A stretch of 47,292 nt of DNA from ZC4RG35 sp040878345 (lineage in GTDB: Bacteria > Actinomycetota > Acidimicrobiia > Spongiisociales > ZC4RG35). The stretch spans positions 1 through 47,292 of the forward strand of contig JBBDML010000038.1 of the NCBI GenBank assembly GCA_040878345.1, given 5' to 3'. Of this stretch, positions 28,677-38,600 are shown piece by piece. Within the stretch, counting starts at the first letter, position 1, and each line of letters starts with the position of its first letter. The position numbers were made by a program, and so were the translations under genes. The notes beneath the pieces are model-generated. The model made no database searches and had not been told where the DNA came from. It saw only the letters and a list, made by a program, of their open reading frames with translations.

Positions 28677-31600
28677 CTACAGAAGGGCTCGAGGCCCCAG
28701 CAGCTCCTTGAGCTCGGCAAAGAGTGCCGACCTCGGCTCAACCTTGTGCTCGTCACTCAGCCTGAGGACCTTGGTGTCGCCGTTGTCTGTCATGTGGAGG
28801 TAAACCGGGGCGGTGCCGGGATGGTTGCGGAGAATCGTCTTGAGGGCTGCCACCACCTCGGGGGTGAGCCGGCCCGCAGGCACCCCCAATCTGACCACCG
28901 ACTCGTCCCTGATCTCGAGCTCCTTGAGCTCGCGGACCATCACCTTCACCTCGTCACCACGGTGGTCGAGGTTGCCGGCGACCACCAGGACTGCGTCCTG
29001 AACGATCAGCGGGCCGTAGTCGTGGACGGTCCTTGGGAAGGCGATGCACTCCACCGACCCCTCGAGATCCTCGAGCTGGAAGAACAGCATGGGGTCCCCG
29101 CTCCTGGTCCAGCGTCTGGTGATGGCGCCGACGATCCCACCCAACGACACCGATGCCCGGTCTGTCAGCTCCTCGAGCTCGGCTATGCGGTTGGTGGTGG
29201 CCGCGGCCAGGGCTGCCCCCACCCCGAGCAAGGGGTGGTCGGAGACATAGAGGCCCAACATCTCCTTCTCGAAGGCGAGCTGCGTCTTGGACTGCCACTC
29301 CAAGTCGGGGACTTCCAGGGTCGTCTCCGGGCCCGAGGTCTCGTCACCGGAGAACAACGAGTACTGGCCCATCTCCTCGTTGCGGCGCCGCTCGATGACG
29401 GCGTCGAGGGCCTGCTCGTGAATCAGGGTGAGGCCGCGGCGACTGCCGCCGGTGGCGTCGAAGGCGCCCGCTTTGATCAGGGACTCGATGGTCCTCTTGT
29501 TGAGCACCGAGGTGTCGACCCGGTGGATGAAGTCGGAGAACGAGGTGATTGGGCCCTCCTGGCGGGCCTCGACGATTTTCTCGACAACCCCCTCGCCCAC
29601 GTTCCTGATGGCGGAGAGCCCGAACCGGATCCGTCCGTCGTGCACCGTGAAATCGGAGTCCGACTCGTTGACGTCGGGGACCAGGACCTCGATCCCCATC
29701 TGTCGGCATTCGCTGAGGTAGACCGCGGTCCGGTCCTTGTCCCTCTTGGTGGCTGTGAGCAATGACGCCAGGTACTCGGCCGGGTGGTGGGCTTTGAGAT
29801 AGGCGGTTTGATACGCCACCAGCCCGTAACCCGCCGAGTGGGACTTGTTGAAGCCGTACCCGGCGAAGTGCTCTATGAGGCCGAAGATCTCCCGGCCGAC
29901 CTCTTCGGGGTGTCCCTGCTCGACACATCCCCTGACGAACCGTTCCTCCTCGGCCACCATCACCGACTTGATCTTCTTGCCCATGGCGCGGCGGAGCTCG
30001 TCGGCATCGGCCATGGTGTACCCGGCCATCTCCCGGGCCACCATCATCACCTGCTCCTGATACACCATGATCTGATAGGTGTCGGCGAGCTTCTCGGTGA
30101 GCGCCGGGTGGAGCTCCTCGACCTTGGCCCGCCCGTTCTTGCGATCGGCGTAGAGGTTGTGCATGTTCGCCCCCATCGGGCCGGGGCGATAGAGAGCCAC
30201 CAGGGCGATGACGTCGTCGAAGCTGTCCGGCGCCAGTGAGCGGATCAGGGCCCTCATCGCAGTCCCCTCCATCTGGAAGACGCCGATGGTGTTCCCGCTC
30301 TGGAGCAACTCGAAGGTCTTCAGATCGTCGAGTGGTATCGAGTCGATGTCCACCCGCTGACCGGTGGTGATCTCGATCAACTCGAGGCATCGCTCGATGA
30401 TGGAGAGGTTGCGCAACCCCAGGAAGTCCATCTTGAGCAGACCGAGGTCCTCCACCGCGTGCATCTCGAACTGAGTGACCGTCTCGGCGGACTCACCCTT
30501 CCTTTGGATGGGCACGATGTTCATCAAGGGCTCGGGAGCGATCACCACGGCTGCGGCGTGAATCGAGTCCTGGCGTCTGAGGCCCTCGAGCCCCCGGGCG
30601 GCGTCGACCACCTCCCTCACCGCCGAGTCGTTCTCGTACATCTCCCGGAGACCCTGGGCGTTGGCGTACCAATCGCGGACCTCGGAGGCGGCTCCTGCCC
30701 CGGGCGGGACCAGGACCTGATCGAGAGTGGGGTCCTTGCCCAGGATCGAAGGTGGCATCGCCTTGGCCACCCGATCGCCCAGTGAGTAGGGGTGGCCGAG
30801 GACCCTGGCGGCGTCCCTGATGGCTTGCTTCCCCTTGATGGTGGCATAGGTGATGATCTGGGCCACCCGGTCCGACCCGTACTTCTCTGCGGCGTATCGG
30901 ATCATCTCGCTCCGGTATCGCTCGTCGAAGTCCATGTCGATGTCGGGCATCGACTTCCTACCCGGGTTGAGGAAGCGCTCGAAGATCAGCCCGTATCGGA
31001 GTGGGTCGATGTCGGTGATCCGTAGGCAGTAGGAGACGATCGACCCGGCCGCCGACCCTCGACCGGGGCCAACCCTTATCCCGCTCTCGCGGGCGTGACG
31101 GATCAAGTCCCAGACGATGAGGAAGTAGGCGGGAAAACCCATCTCCTCGATGATCTTGAGCTCGTGCTCGACGCGCTCCCAGACCTCGCCCCCGGCATCG
31201 TGGCCATAACGCTCCCGGGCCCCCTGTTCCACCAGCCGCCGGAGATGAGTCACCTCGGTCTCGCCTCCAGGCACCGGGAACTGCGGGAGGAGGATCCGGC
31301 CGAACTCGATGCTGAGCTCTGACCGCTCGGCGATCCAGAGCGTGTTGTCGCAGGCCCCGGGAAAATCGGGCTCCGGGAACAGGGCCCGCATCTCGGCGGA
31401 GGTCTTCAGATAGTGCTCGGACCCATCGAAACGGAGCCGCCCCGGCTCGTTGCGCAGCGACCCGGTTTGGATGCACAGCAGGACGTCGTGGGTGTCGTGC
31501 TCGTCACGTCTGGTGTAGTGGGCGTCGTTGGTCGCCAGGAGCGGGGCATCGATCCGACGGGCGATCTCGAGGAGGTCCGGCATGATCTTTCGCTGGGCAT

Positions 31601-32174
31601 CTATCCCGTGATCCTGGAGCTCGATGAAGAAGTTGTCCCGGCCCAGGACGTCCTGGAACCGGGCGGCGGCCCGGACCGCGGCCTCGAAGTCGCGCTCCGC
31701 GCCATGGTTTCCTTCCTCGTTGCCGGCTTCAGGGGCCAGCAATTGGGGGACCTGGCCCCCAAGGCACCCGGAGGTGGCGATGATCCCCTCGGAGTGCTCG
31801 GCGAGAAGCTCGAGATCGATCCTCGGCTTGTAGTAATAGCCATCGAGGAAAGCCTTCGACGAGAGTTGGAGCAGGTTCCGATAACCGGTCTGGCTCTCGG
31901 CGAGGAGGATGGTGTGGAACCGGCGGTTGGCCGACGAGGGGGGTCGGTCGAAGCGGGACCCGTCCACGAAGTAGGCCTCCATGCCCACGATCGGCTTGAT
32001 CCCGACCTGATTGGCAGTCTTGACGAATTCGACGGCGCCGTAGAGATTGCCGTGATCGGTGATGGCGATCGCCGACTGGCCGTCGGCGGCTGCCGCCGCC
32101 ACCACGTCACCGACCCGTGCCGCACCGTCGAGAAGGGAGTACTCGGTGTGGAGATGGAGATGGGCGAAGGACAA
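28677..32174 (-). CDS. dnaE: DNA polymerase III alpha subunit
   Basis: A 1165-aa replicative polymerase of the DnaE1 type. The N-terminal PHP domain keeps its metal-binding residues (HLHLHTEYS at 4-12, ITDHGNLYG, GMEAYF, TNDAHY), so it is probably an active 3'-5' proofreading exonuclease, as in mycobacterial DnaE1. The palm has GRGSAAGS (371-378) and catalytic PDIDMDF with Asp411 and Asp413, and the third Asp lies in LKMDFLGLRNL. C-terminal helix-hairpin-helix and OB-fold (SLGGIVGAITRRWTRSGDPMLFFQLED) regions follow. The only reasonable start is TTG at 32174, which puts the PHP motif at the N-terminus. It converges with the HAD gene. A 95-bp gap separates it from the GNAT gene's 3' end. Confidence 0.97.
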   Translation of the reverse strand: MSFAHLHLHTEYSLLDGAARVGDVVAAAAADGQSAIAITDHGNLYGAVEFVKTANQVGIKPIVGMEAYFVDGSRFDRPPSSANRRFHTILLAESQTGYRNLLQLSSKAFLDGYYYKPRIDLELLAEHSEGIIATSGCLGGQVPQLLAPEAGNEEGNHGAERDFEAAVRAAARFQDVLGRDNFFIELQDHGIDAQRKIMPDLLEIARRIDAPLLATNDAHYTRRDEHDTHDVLLCIQTGSLRNEPGRLRFDGSEHYLKTSAEMRALFPEPDFPGACDNTLWIAERSELSIEFGRILLPQFPVPGGETEVTHLRRLVEQGARERYGHDAGGEVWERVEHELKIIEEMGFPAYFLIVWDLIRHARESGIRVGPGRGSAAGSIVSYCLRITDIDPLRYGLIFERFLNPGRKSMPDIDMDFDERYRSEMIRYAAEKYGSDRVAQIITYATIKGKQAIRDAARVLGHPYSLGDRVAKAMPPSILGKDPTLDQVLVPPGAGAASEVRDWYANAQGLREMYENDSAVREVVDAARGLEGLRRQDSIHAAAVVIAPEPLMNIVPIQRKGESAETVTQFEMHAVEDLGLLKMDFLGLRNLSIIERCLELIEITTGQRVDIDSIPLDDLKTFELLQSGNTIGVFQMEGTAMRALIRSLAPDSFDDVIALVALYRPGPMGANMHNLYADRKNGRAKVEELHPALTEKLADTYQIMVYQEQVMMVAREMAGYTMADADELRRAMGKKIKSVMVAEEERFVRGCVEQGHPEEVGREIFGLIEHFAGYGFNKSHSAGYGLVAYQTAYLKAHHPAEYLASLLTATKRDKDRTAVYLSECRQMGIEVLVPDVNESDSDFTVHDGRIRFGLSAIRNVGEGVVEKIVEARQEGPITSFSDFIHRVDTSVLNKRTIESLIKAGAFDATGGSRRGLTLIHEQALDAVIERRRNEEMGQYSLFSGDETSGPETTLEVPDLEWQSKTQLAFEKEMLGLYVSDHPLLGVGAALAAATTNRIAELEELTDRASVSLGGIVGAITRRWTRSGDPMLFFQLEDLEGSVECIAFPRTVHDYGPLIVQDAVLVVAGNLDHRGDEVKVMVRELKELEIRDESVVRLGVPAGRLTPEVVAALKTILRNHPGTAPVYLHMTDNGDTKVLRLSDEHKVEPRSALFAELKELLGPRALL

Positions 32175-32269
32175 TTGGGGGTGCCTAGCGACTTACACGT
32201 GTGTAGTTCTGGAGAGTACCACCGGGGTCAAGGACCCTGCCAGTGCGCGAAATCCGGGTCTCGCCCGGG

Positions 32270-32887
32270 TCATGACTGGTTGAGATCGAGGCGCATGGTC
32301 AGACGAGGCATGGAGGTGGGGGTCATTCGGCGCGTCGCCGCCACCCGGAAACCCGCCGCTTGGTACATCCCCTTGAAGCCGGCGTAGCCATAGGCCGCGT
32401 TGAGGCGCCGGTCCCCGACATCAGGGGGGTAGGCCTCGATCACTGTGGCGCCGTGGCCGCGAGCGAACTCGATGGCCGCCGCCAGAAGGGCATGGGAGAC
32501 ACCCAGGCCCCTGCTTGCCCGAGACACCACGAAACACACGATCGACCAGACCGGGGTGTCATCGACTCGGGCGTACACCGCCGATCTCTGGAGGCGCAGA
32601 TAGTCCTGCCGGGGCGCGACGCTGACCCATCCGACTGGGCGGTCGTCGAGAAAGCCGATCAGACCAGGTGCGATCTCGGCCTCTCCCACCAGATCACGCA
32701 TGCGGGCGTGATTCAACTCCCTCTTGTCCTGGTCGCGGCCGGTCTCCTTACCGGGCACCCGAAATGACATGCACCAACACCAGCTCGGGTCCCCGCCCTC
32801 GGAGAACAGAGTCTCCATGGCCGGGAAGATGTCGGTGGTGGCGGGCAGCACGACCAGGTCCACCCGCCGAGGATACGACACCGACAC
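32270..32887 (-). CDS. GNAT-family N-acetyltransferase
   Basis: A 205-aa protein with the GNAT fold. The acetyl-CoA pyrophosphate loop is SRASRGLGVSHALLAAAIEFARGHG, matching the R-x-x-G-x-G/A pattern. It is preceded by the core strand WSIVCFVV and followed by YGYAGFKGMYQAAGFRVAAT, which is typical of the end of the domain. The N-terminal part includes CWCMSFRVPG, seen in a group of uncharacterised actinobacterial acetyltransferases. Substrate unknown. GTG 32887 is the longest start; internal GTG codons at 32881 or 32863 are possible. It follows the rhomboid gene by 11 bp on the same strand, so they probably share a transcript. Confidence 0.86.
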   Translation of the reverse strand: MSVSYPRRVDLVVLPATTDIFPAMETLFSEGGDPSWCWCMSFRVPGKETGRDQDKRELNHARMRDLVGEAEIAPGLIGFLDDRPVGWVSVAPRQDYLRLQRSAVYARVDDTPVWSIVCFVVSRASRGLGVSHALLAAAIEFARGHGATVIEAYPPDVGDRRLNAAYGYAGFKGMYQAAGFRVAATRRMTPTSMPRLTMRLDLNQS

Positions 32888-32898
32888 ATCGCCAGGGA

Positions 32899-33738
32899 TC
32901 AGATGATCACGGCGACCATAGCCAGAGCTGCCACTGCCAGGGCCACAGCCGTCCGGAGGGCGATGACCCTGGGGCCGGTGATCCGGGACCAGATCTCACC
33001 GATGACAAAACCGGCGATCATGCCCCCGAGGTGCGCCTCCCATGCCACTCCCCTGAGTATGAAGGGGATGGTGGCGTTGATCAGGAGGAGGAAACCGATT
33101 TGGCGAAGCATGGCCCGACCCTGCATGGTGTTCCTACGTCTGAAGGCCCAGTTGAGCCAGATCCCAAAGAGCCCGAAGATCGCCCCTGACGCCCCGACTG
33201 CGATGTCGGTCAGATCTCCCAGATAGAAGGCGAAGACCCCACCCACCCCGGCTGCTGCCAGGTAGAGACCGACGAACGGCCAGGTGCCGACCCCTCTCTC
33301 CACCTGGGGGCCGAGCACCCAGAGGGCCCACATGTTGAACAGGATGTGCATCGTCGAGGCATGGAGGAGAACCGGCGTGAATATCCGCCACCACTCCCCC
33401 GCCGCAACCAGGGCATTGATCTGGGCGAGATCGATGACCAGGGTGCTATCGGTCCGACCCATCCCGGTGATCAGGAAGAACCCGACGGCGAGGCCGATGA
33501 AGGTCATGGTTCCGGGAGCACCCGCCGTGGCCCGGCGTCTCGGACCGGTGGGGATCACTTTTTGGGTGCCTTCCGCCCGCATGCACTCGGGGCATCGTTG
33601 GCCCACCGTTGCATCGGTCGAGCACGAGGCACAGATCGGTCGTTCGCATCTGCTGCAGGTGAGAAGGGTGTGCCGGTCCGGATGGCGGTAGCAAACGGGG
33701 GCGGTCGTTGCCGAGTCGGTGGTGTGATCCTGGGTCAC
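32899..33738 (-). CDS. Rhomboid-family intramembrane serine protease with N-terminal zinc-finger-like region
   Basis: A 279-aa protein. Residues 16-52 contain CYRHPDRHTLLTCSRCERPICASC and CPEC, a B-box-like arrangement of Cys and His that should bind zinc in the cytosol. Six or seven membrane helices follow from residue 78. The rhomboid catalytic dyad is intact: Ser184 in GASGAIFG and His236 in WEAHLGG. The oxyanion-region HILFNMW (His131, Asn135) is present too. It cleaves membrane-protein substrates; none can be named. The start is GTG at 33738. The B-box plus rhomboid layout is common in actinobacteria. It lies between rluD (28 bp upstream) and the GNAT gene. Confidence 0.92.
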   Translation of the reverse strand: MTQDHTTDSATTAPVCYRHPDRHTLLTCSRCERPICASCSTDATVGQRCPECMRAEGTQKVIPTGPRRRATAGAPGTMTFIGLAVGFFLITGMGRTDSTLVIDLAQINALVAAGEWWRIFTPVLLHASTMHILFNMWALWVLGPQVERGVGTWPFVGLYLAAAGVGGVFAFYLGDLTDIAVGASGAIFGLFGIWLNWAFRRRNTMQGRAMLRQIGFLLLINATIPFILRGVAWEAHLGGMIAGFVIGEIWSRITGPRVIALRTAVALAVAALAMVAVII

Positions 33739-33765
33739 GGGAGAAACGGTATCGAATCCAGGGGC

Positions 33766-34680
33766 CTACGGAATGGAGCGCAGGGAGTCGAGAACCGCGC
33801 GCAGGTCTTCGGGCAGCTCGCTGGCCACGTTCATGGCCTCTCCGGTCCGGGGGTGGGTGAAGGCGATCTCGGCGGCATGCAGGAAGATGCGGGGAGAGGT
33901 GATGTGACGGGGTCGGGAGCCATATGTCGGGTCACCAACCACCGGGTGACCAATGGCGGCGAGGTGGACCCTGATCTGATGGGTCCGACCACTCTCCAAC
34001 TCGACCTGGAGCAGGGTGCAGTCGGCATCGTCGAACACCGCGAGGACTTCATAGTGGGTGCGGGCCGGCTTGCCGTCGTGTGTGACCGCCCGTCGCATTG
34101 GCCGGCTGGGGTCTCTCCCGATCGGGGCATCGATGGTCCCGGTCTGCGACCCGAAGACCCCATGGGCGAGGGCAAGGTAGACCCTCTTGACCTGACGTCT
34201 CCTCAGGTCGCTCACCAATGCGCGGAACGCCTCGGTGGTCCTGGCCACCAGAAGCACACCCGAGGTGTCCTTGTCGAGACGGTGGACCAGACCCCACCTG
34301 CCCGGCTCGCCGACGCCCTGGAGCGCGGGGTACCGGTGGATGAGACCGGCGGCCAGCGTGGGGGCCACCCGGCCGATGCCGGGATGGGTCACCACCCCGG
34401 CGGGCTTGTCGACCACGATGACGTCCTCGTCCTCGTAAAGGACTACGAAGTCGACAGGCTCCGCCGCCAGGGGGATGGCTTCAGGCGGGAGCGGGCTGGT
34501 CATCACCGATCCCGACCTCACCTTGTCCGCCGGGCCGACCGTGGTCCCGTCGACGGTGACACCTCGATCGACCAGTTGGCGAGCCTGGGAGCGACTGATG
34601 GCAAGGATGGTGGCAAGGGCTTTGTCCACCCTGACCCCGTCGAGGAGGTCGGGGACTGTCAGCTCTCTCTTGTCCGCCAC
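33766..34680 (-). CDS. rluD: RluD-type 23S rRNA pseudouridine synthase
   Basis: A 304-aa enzyme that isomerises uridines of 23S rRNA in the helix 69 region. The N-terminal S4 RNA-binding domain (VRVDKALATILAISRSQARQLVDRGVTVDG) is followed by the RluA-family catalytic domain: HRLDKDTSGVLLVA with catalytic Asp136, then KRVYLALAHGVF and LESGRTHQIRVHLAAIGHPVVGD. I start it at GTG 34680 (VADKRELTVPDLLDG), which overlaps the 3' end of lspA by 22 bp in another frame. The order lspA-rluD is standard in actinobacteria. The open frame continues far upstream through lspA, but that part is not a protein. Confidence 0.94.
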   Translation of the reverse strand: MADKRELTVPDLLDGVRVDKALATILAISRSQARQLVDRGVTVDGTTVGPADKVRSGSVMTSPLPPEAIPLAAEPVDFVVLYEDEDVIVVDKPAGVVTHPGIGRVAPTLAAGLIHRYPALQGVGEPGRWGLVHRLDKDTSGVLLVARTTEAFRALVSDLRRRQVKRVYLALAHGVFGSQTGTIDAPIGRDPSRPMRRAVTHDGKPARTHYEVLAVFDDADCTLLQVELESGRTHQIRVHLAAIGHPVVGDPTYGSRPRHITSPRIFLHAAEIAFTHPRTGEAMNVASELPEDLRAVLDSLRSIP

Positions 34681-35138
34681 GCCTGGATCAGTAACAGGAT
34701 CACCGCGAGGGTGACCGCAGAATCGGCGATGTTGAAGGTGGGGATCCACCACAGGTTGATCCAGTCGATGACCTTGCCATCGAGGAACCCATCCCCCCGA
34801 GTGACCCTGTCGATCACGTTCCCGAGCGCCCCACCGATGATCAGGCCGAAGGCCACCATCTCCAGAACCGGCCGCTGGCGTCTGAGGGCCCAGACCACCG
34901 CCGCAGTGACCAGGATCGCGGCCACCCCGAGCAAGGGGCCGGCGTTCTGGAACATAGAGAAGGCCGCTCCGGAGTTCTCGGTGAAGGTGAACCCGAAAAA
35001 CCCCGGGATGATCTCCAGATCGCCTTCGGCGAACCGGTTGGCGGCATTTCGCTTGGTGAGCACGTCGAGGGCGATCACCCCGAGGCCGATCAGGACCGGT
35101 GTCAGGTAGCGACGGGTCAAGATGCCTTGGCGGCGCAC
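34659..35138 (-). CDS. lspA: Signal peptidase II (prolipoprotein)
   Basis: A 159-aa membrane aspartyl protease that removes lipoprotein signal peptides after lipid attachment. It has four predicted helices. The catalytic dyad is Asp110 in GGALGNVIDRV and Asp139 in FNIADSAV; the other conserved block is FFGFTFTENSGAAFSMF. The longest start is GTG 35138, overlapping the upstream regulator gene by 22 bp. TTG 35120 is an attractive alternative: it forms a TTGA overlap with that gene's stop, has AAGG upstream and matches the coupling seen elsewhere in the window. It overlaps rluD downstream, so the three genes form one compact unit. Confidence 0.94.
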   Translation of the reverse strand: MRRQGILTRRYLTPVLIGLGVIALDVLTKRNAANRFAEGDLEIIPGFFGFTFTENSGAAFSMFQNAGPLLGVAAILVTAAVVWALRRQRPVLEMVAFGLIIGGALGNVIDRVTRGDGFLDGKVIDWINLWWIPTFNIADSAVTLAVILLLIQAWRTRES

Positions 35139-35491
35139 TCGACGCAGAGGGTCGAGTAAGGGAGGATGCCGAGGCGCTCCAACGGGATCGACTTCCCGCA
35201 GCTCTCACACAACCCGTACCCTCCTGCCTCGATCCGGGCGAGGGCGTTCCGAACCTTGCCAAGCAGATCGAGGGTGTTCTGCTCGATCGATAGCTCCTTG
35301 GCGTATTCGAGCTTCATCGAGCTTGCCTCGGCGTTCCCCGGGTCAGGGCTCCGATCCGACGAGCTCTCTGTGAGCCTGGCCTCTTCGATCTCGCGCTCGT
35401 ACTCGGAGATCTGGGTCTCCAAGCGGTTTCGCTCGGCTTCGAGACGCTTTTGGAACCGTTCGACGGTGGTCTTTGCCAGCTTGCGTGCCAT
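35117..35491 (-). CDS. DksA/TraR-type C4 zinc-finger protein
   Basis: A 124-aa protein. Residues 1-80 form a coiled coil (TVERFQKRLEAERNRLETQISEYEREIEEA) that should enter the RNA polymerase secondary channel. The C-terminal zinc finger is GGYGLCESCGKSIPLERL with CVEC, giving four cysteines. DksA and TraR proteins tune transcription, usually with ppGpp. In actinobacteria, members of this group are often found next to lspA and ileS. The start is ATG 35491 (MARKLAKTTV); a longer frame would run into the promoter region. It diverges from ileS with a gap of 125 bp. Confidence 0.92.
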   Translation of the reverse strand: MARKLAKTTVERFQKRLEAERNRLETQISEYEREIEEARLTESSSDRSPDPGNAEASSMKLEYAKELSIEQNTLDLLGKVRNALARIEAGGYGLCESCGKSIPLERLGILPYSTLCVECAAKAS

Positions 35492-35579
35492 GTGATTCTC
35501 TGTTGAAAGGGCCGGAACCCTACCAAGGTCGGCGCTGAAAGGCGGGTTTCCGGTCATTCGTGAACGATCTGGCCTGCCC

Positions 35580-35585
35580 TAGCAT
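35580..35585 (+). promoter_or_regulatory. Likely -10 box of ileS
   Basis: TAGCAT at 35580-35585 resembles an actinobacterial -10 element, with TTCGTG 17 bp upstream as a weak -35. Transcription from about 35592 would favour GTG 35617 as the ileS start and exclude the GTG at 35560. The resulting leader of about 25 bases is too short for a T-box, which many actinobacterial ileS genes carry. Confidence 0.4.
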
Positions 35586-35616
35586 TCCGCCCTCGATCAA
35601 GCAGTACGGAGCGTTG

Positions 35617-38600
35617 GTGACATCTGAAGTGACGACATTCACCCGGGTCGAGCCGTTGGTGAGGTTTCCAAAACTGGAACAGGGCGTCCTCGAGCTGTGG
35701 CGCGCCACCGACGCCTTCGCCGAGTCGGTGCGCCGGCGCCCCGCCGACAACGAGTACGTCTTCTATGACGGGCCTCCCTTCCCCACCGGGAGCCCCCACT
35801 ACGGCAACCTCCTGGCCGGGGTGATCAAGGACATGGTCCCCCGCTACTGGACCATGCGCGGGTACCGGGTGGAGCGTCGTTTCGGCTGGGACACCCATGG
35901 GCTCCCCATCGAGATGGAGGTGGAGAAGCGCCTGGGGATCTCGGGGCCAGCCGAGATCGCCGAGCTCGGGATAGCCAGGTTCAACGAGGAATGCAGGCTC
36001 GAGGTCCAGGCCAACACCGAGGCGTGGGAGACCCTCACCGAGCGCATCGGGCGATGGGTCGACTTCAGGAACGACTACCGGACCATGGACCCCGAGTTCA
36101 TGGAGAGCGTGTGGTGGGTGTTCAAACAGCTCTGGGACAAGGGCCTGATCTACAAGGACTTCAAGGTGCTCCCCTATTCGTGGGGGGCCACCACCCCATT
36201 GTCCAACTTCGAGGCCAACCTCGACTATCGAGACATCGAGGACCCTTCGATCACGGTGCGGCTCCTGGTGGCGGAAGGGAACGAGGTGGTGGAGCCCGGC
36301 GACTATCTCCTGATCTGGACCACCACCCCATGGACCCTCCCCGGGAACCTGGCAGTGGCCGTCGGGCCCAACAACACCTATGCCCGGGTCAGGTCGGGCG
36401 ATGACACCTACTGGGTGGTCGAAGAGCGTCTGTCTGTGGTGCCCGGCGACACCACCGTGGTGGCCACCGCCAGTGGCGAAGCCCTGATCGGGGTGCGCTA
36501 TCAGCCCCCCTTCGACTACTTCGCAGGAGCTGGGGATGCGGGGGCCTTCAGGGTCATCGCCTCCGATGAGGTCACCGTCGACGAAGGGACCGGACTGGTC
36601 CACATGGCGCCGGCCTACGGCGAGACCGACTTCTACGCCATGCAGGGCGCCGGGCTCGAGGTCATCGTCGACCCGATAGACCTCGAGGGGAACTTCACCG
36701 AAGCGGTTCCCGATGTGGCCGGCCAGAACGTCAAGGAGGCAGACCGGACCCTGATCGAGTTGCTCGGAGCGGCGGGCAAGCTGGTCGGCTCCGAGCGAAT
36801 CGTCCACTCCTATCCGTTCTGCTATCGAACCGGGACCCCGCTCATCTACAAGGCGATACCCACCTGGTTCGTGGCCGTCGAGCGATTCCGTGACCGGATG
36901 GTGGAGCGAAATCGGGCGGTCCACTGGGTCCCCGAGTATGTGGGGTCCCGCCGCTTCGGGAACTGGTTGGCGGGCGCTCGCGACTGGGCGATCAGCCGGA
37001 ACCGCTACTGGGGCTCATGCATCCCTGTCTGGGAGTGCGACAACTGCGACGATCGGGTGGCGGTGGGGTCGCTGGACGAGCTCGAGCGGCTGTCGGGGCA
37101 GAGGCCCGATGACCTCCACAAGCACGTGATGGACGAGGTCCATTGGCCATGCGCCAAATGCGACGGTGTCATGTCGCGGGTGCCCGAGGTCCTCGACTGC
37201 TGGTTCGAGTCGGGTTCGATGCCTTATGGCAAGCTGCATTATCCCTTCGAGAACCAGGAGCGTTTCGAGGCCACCTACCCGGCCCAATTCATCGCCGAGG
37301 GCCTCGACCAGACCCGGGGGTGGTTCTACACCCTGATCGTCCTCTCCACCGCCCTCTTCGATCGCCCCGCCTTCGAGAACTGCGTGGTCAACGGGATGAT
37401 CCTCGCCGAGGACGGCCGGAAGATGTCGAAGAGCCTCAAGAACTACCCCGATCCTTCGGAGATCTTCGACGATCAGGGGGCCGATGCCCTCAGGGCGTTC
37501 CTGATCAACTCGCCGGTGCTCAGGGCCGAGCCTCTCCGATTCTCCAAGGACGGGGTGGCCGAAGTGGTGCGGACCGTGCTGTTGCCCCTGTGGAACACCT
37601 ACAGCTTCTTCACGACCTACGCCGAGGCTGACCGGATCACCATCGCCGACCTGGCCGCGGCACCTGCACCTGCGGACCGCCCCGAGATGGACCGTTGGAT
37701 CCTCTCGGTCCTCCAGAGCTTGATCCAAGAGGTCAACACCCAGATGGAGGGTTACTACCTGTACAACGTGGTGCCACCGACGCTGGGGTTCATCGACCAC
37801 CTCACCAACTGGTATGTGCGCCGGTCTCGGCGCCGGTTCTGGCGGTCACGTGACGACGGCGCCGCCGCCGAGACGGACAAGCTCTCCGCGTTCGCCACCC
37901 TATATGAGGTGATGACCACCTTCATCGAGGTGCTGGCGCCGGTCCTCCCCTTCCTCACCGAGCACATCTACCAGGATCTGATGGCACGCCATCACCCGGA
38001 CCTGCCCCGATCGGTCCATCACCGTGACTTCCCAACGGCAGACATCGAGCTCATCGATCGGCCGCTCGAGGAGGCAATGGCCGCGGTCCGTGAGGTGGTG
38101 CGTCTCGGCCGCAACCTTCGGAAGCGGGAAGGCCATCGGGTGCGCCAGCCCCTGGCATCATTCACGGTTCTGACCCGCGACCCGGTTCTCAGTGCGGCGG
38201 TGAGGAGCCATGGCGATGTCATCTCCGACGAGCTCAACGTCAGGTCGGTGTCGGTGAGCCCAGACGAGTCCGATCTGGTCCGGCTCGCCGCGAAGGCCAA
38301 CTTCCGGCGCCTGGGCCCGGTGCTGGGGAGCCGGATGCGGGATGTGGCCGAAGCCATCGCTCTACTCCCGCCCGATCGGGTCGTCGAGCTACTCGATGGG
38401 GCGGCGCTCGAGGTGGCGGGTCACCCGATCACGCTGGACGACGTGATGATCGAGCGCTCCCCGGTGGAAGGGGTGATCGTCGAGGCCGGGCCCGACTTTG
38501 CCTGTGCCCTCGACACCACCCTCACCGACGACCTCCGGTCGGAGGGGCTGGCGAGGGACCTGGTGAGCAAGGTGCAGCAGCTTCGCCGGGAAGCCGGTCT

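Noticed and set aside
35554..36924. Long minus-strand open frame of about 456 codons inside ileS
   Set aside because: It is antisense to clear IleRS motifs, is rich in His/Gly/Pro/Asp as antisense frames of high-GC genes are, and shows no domain.
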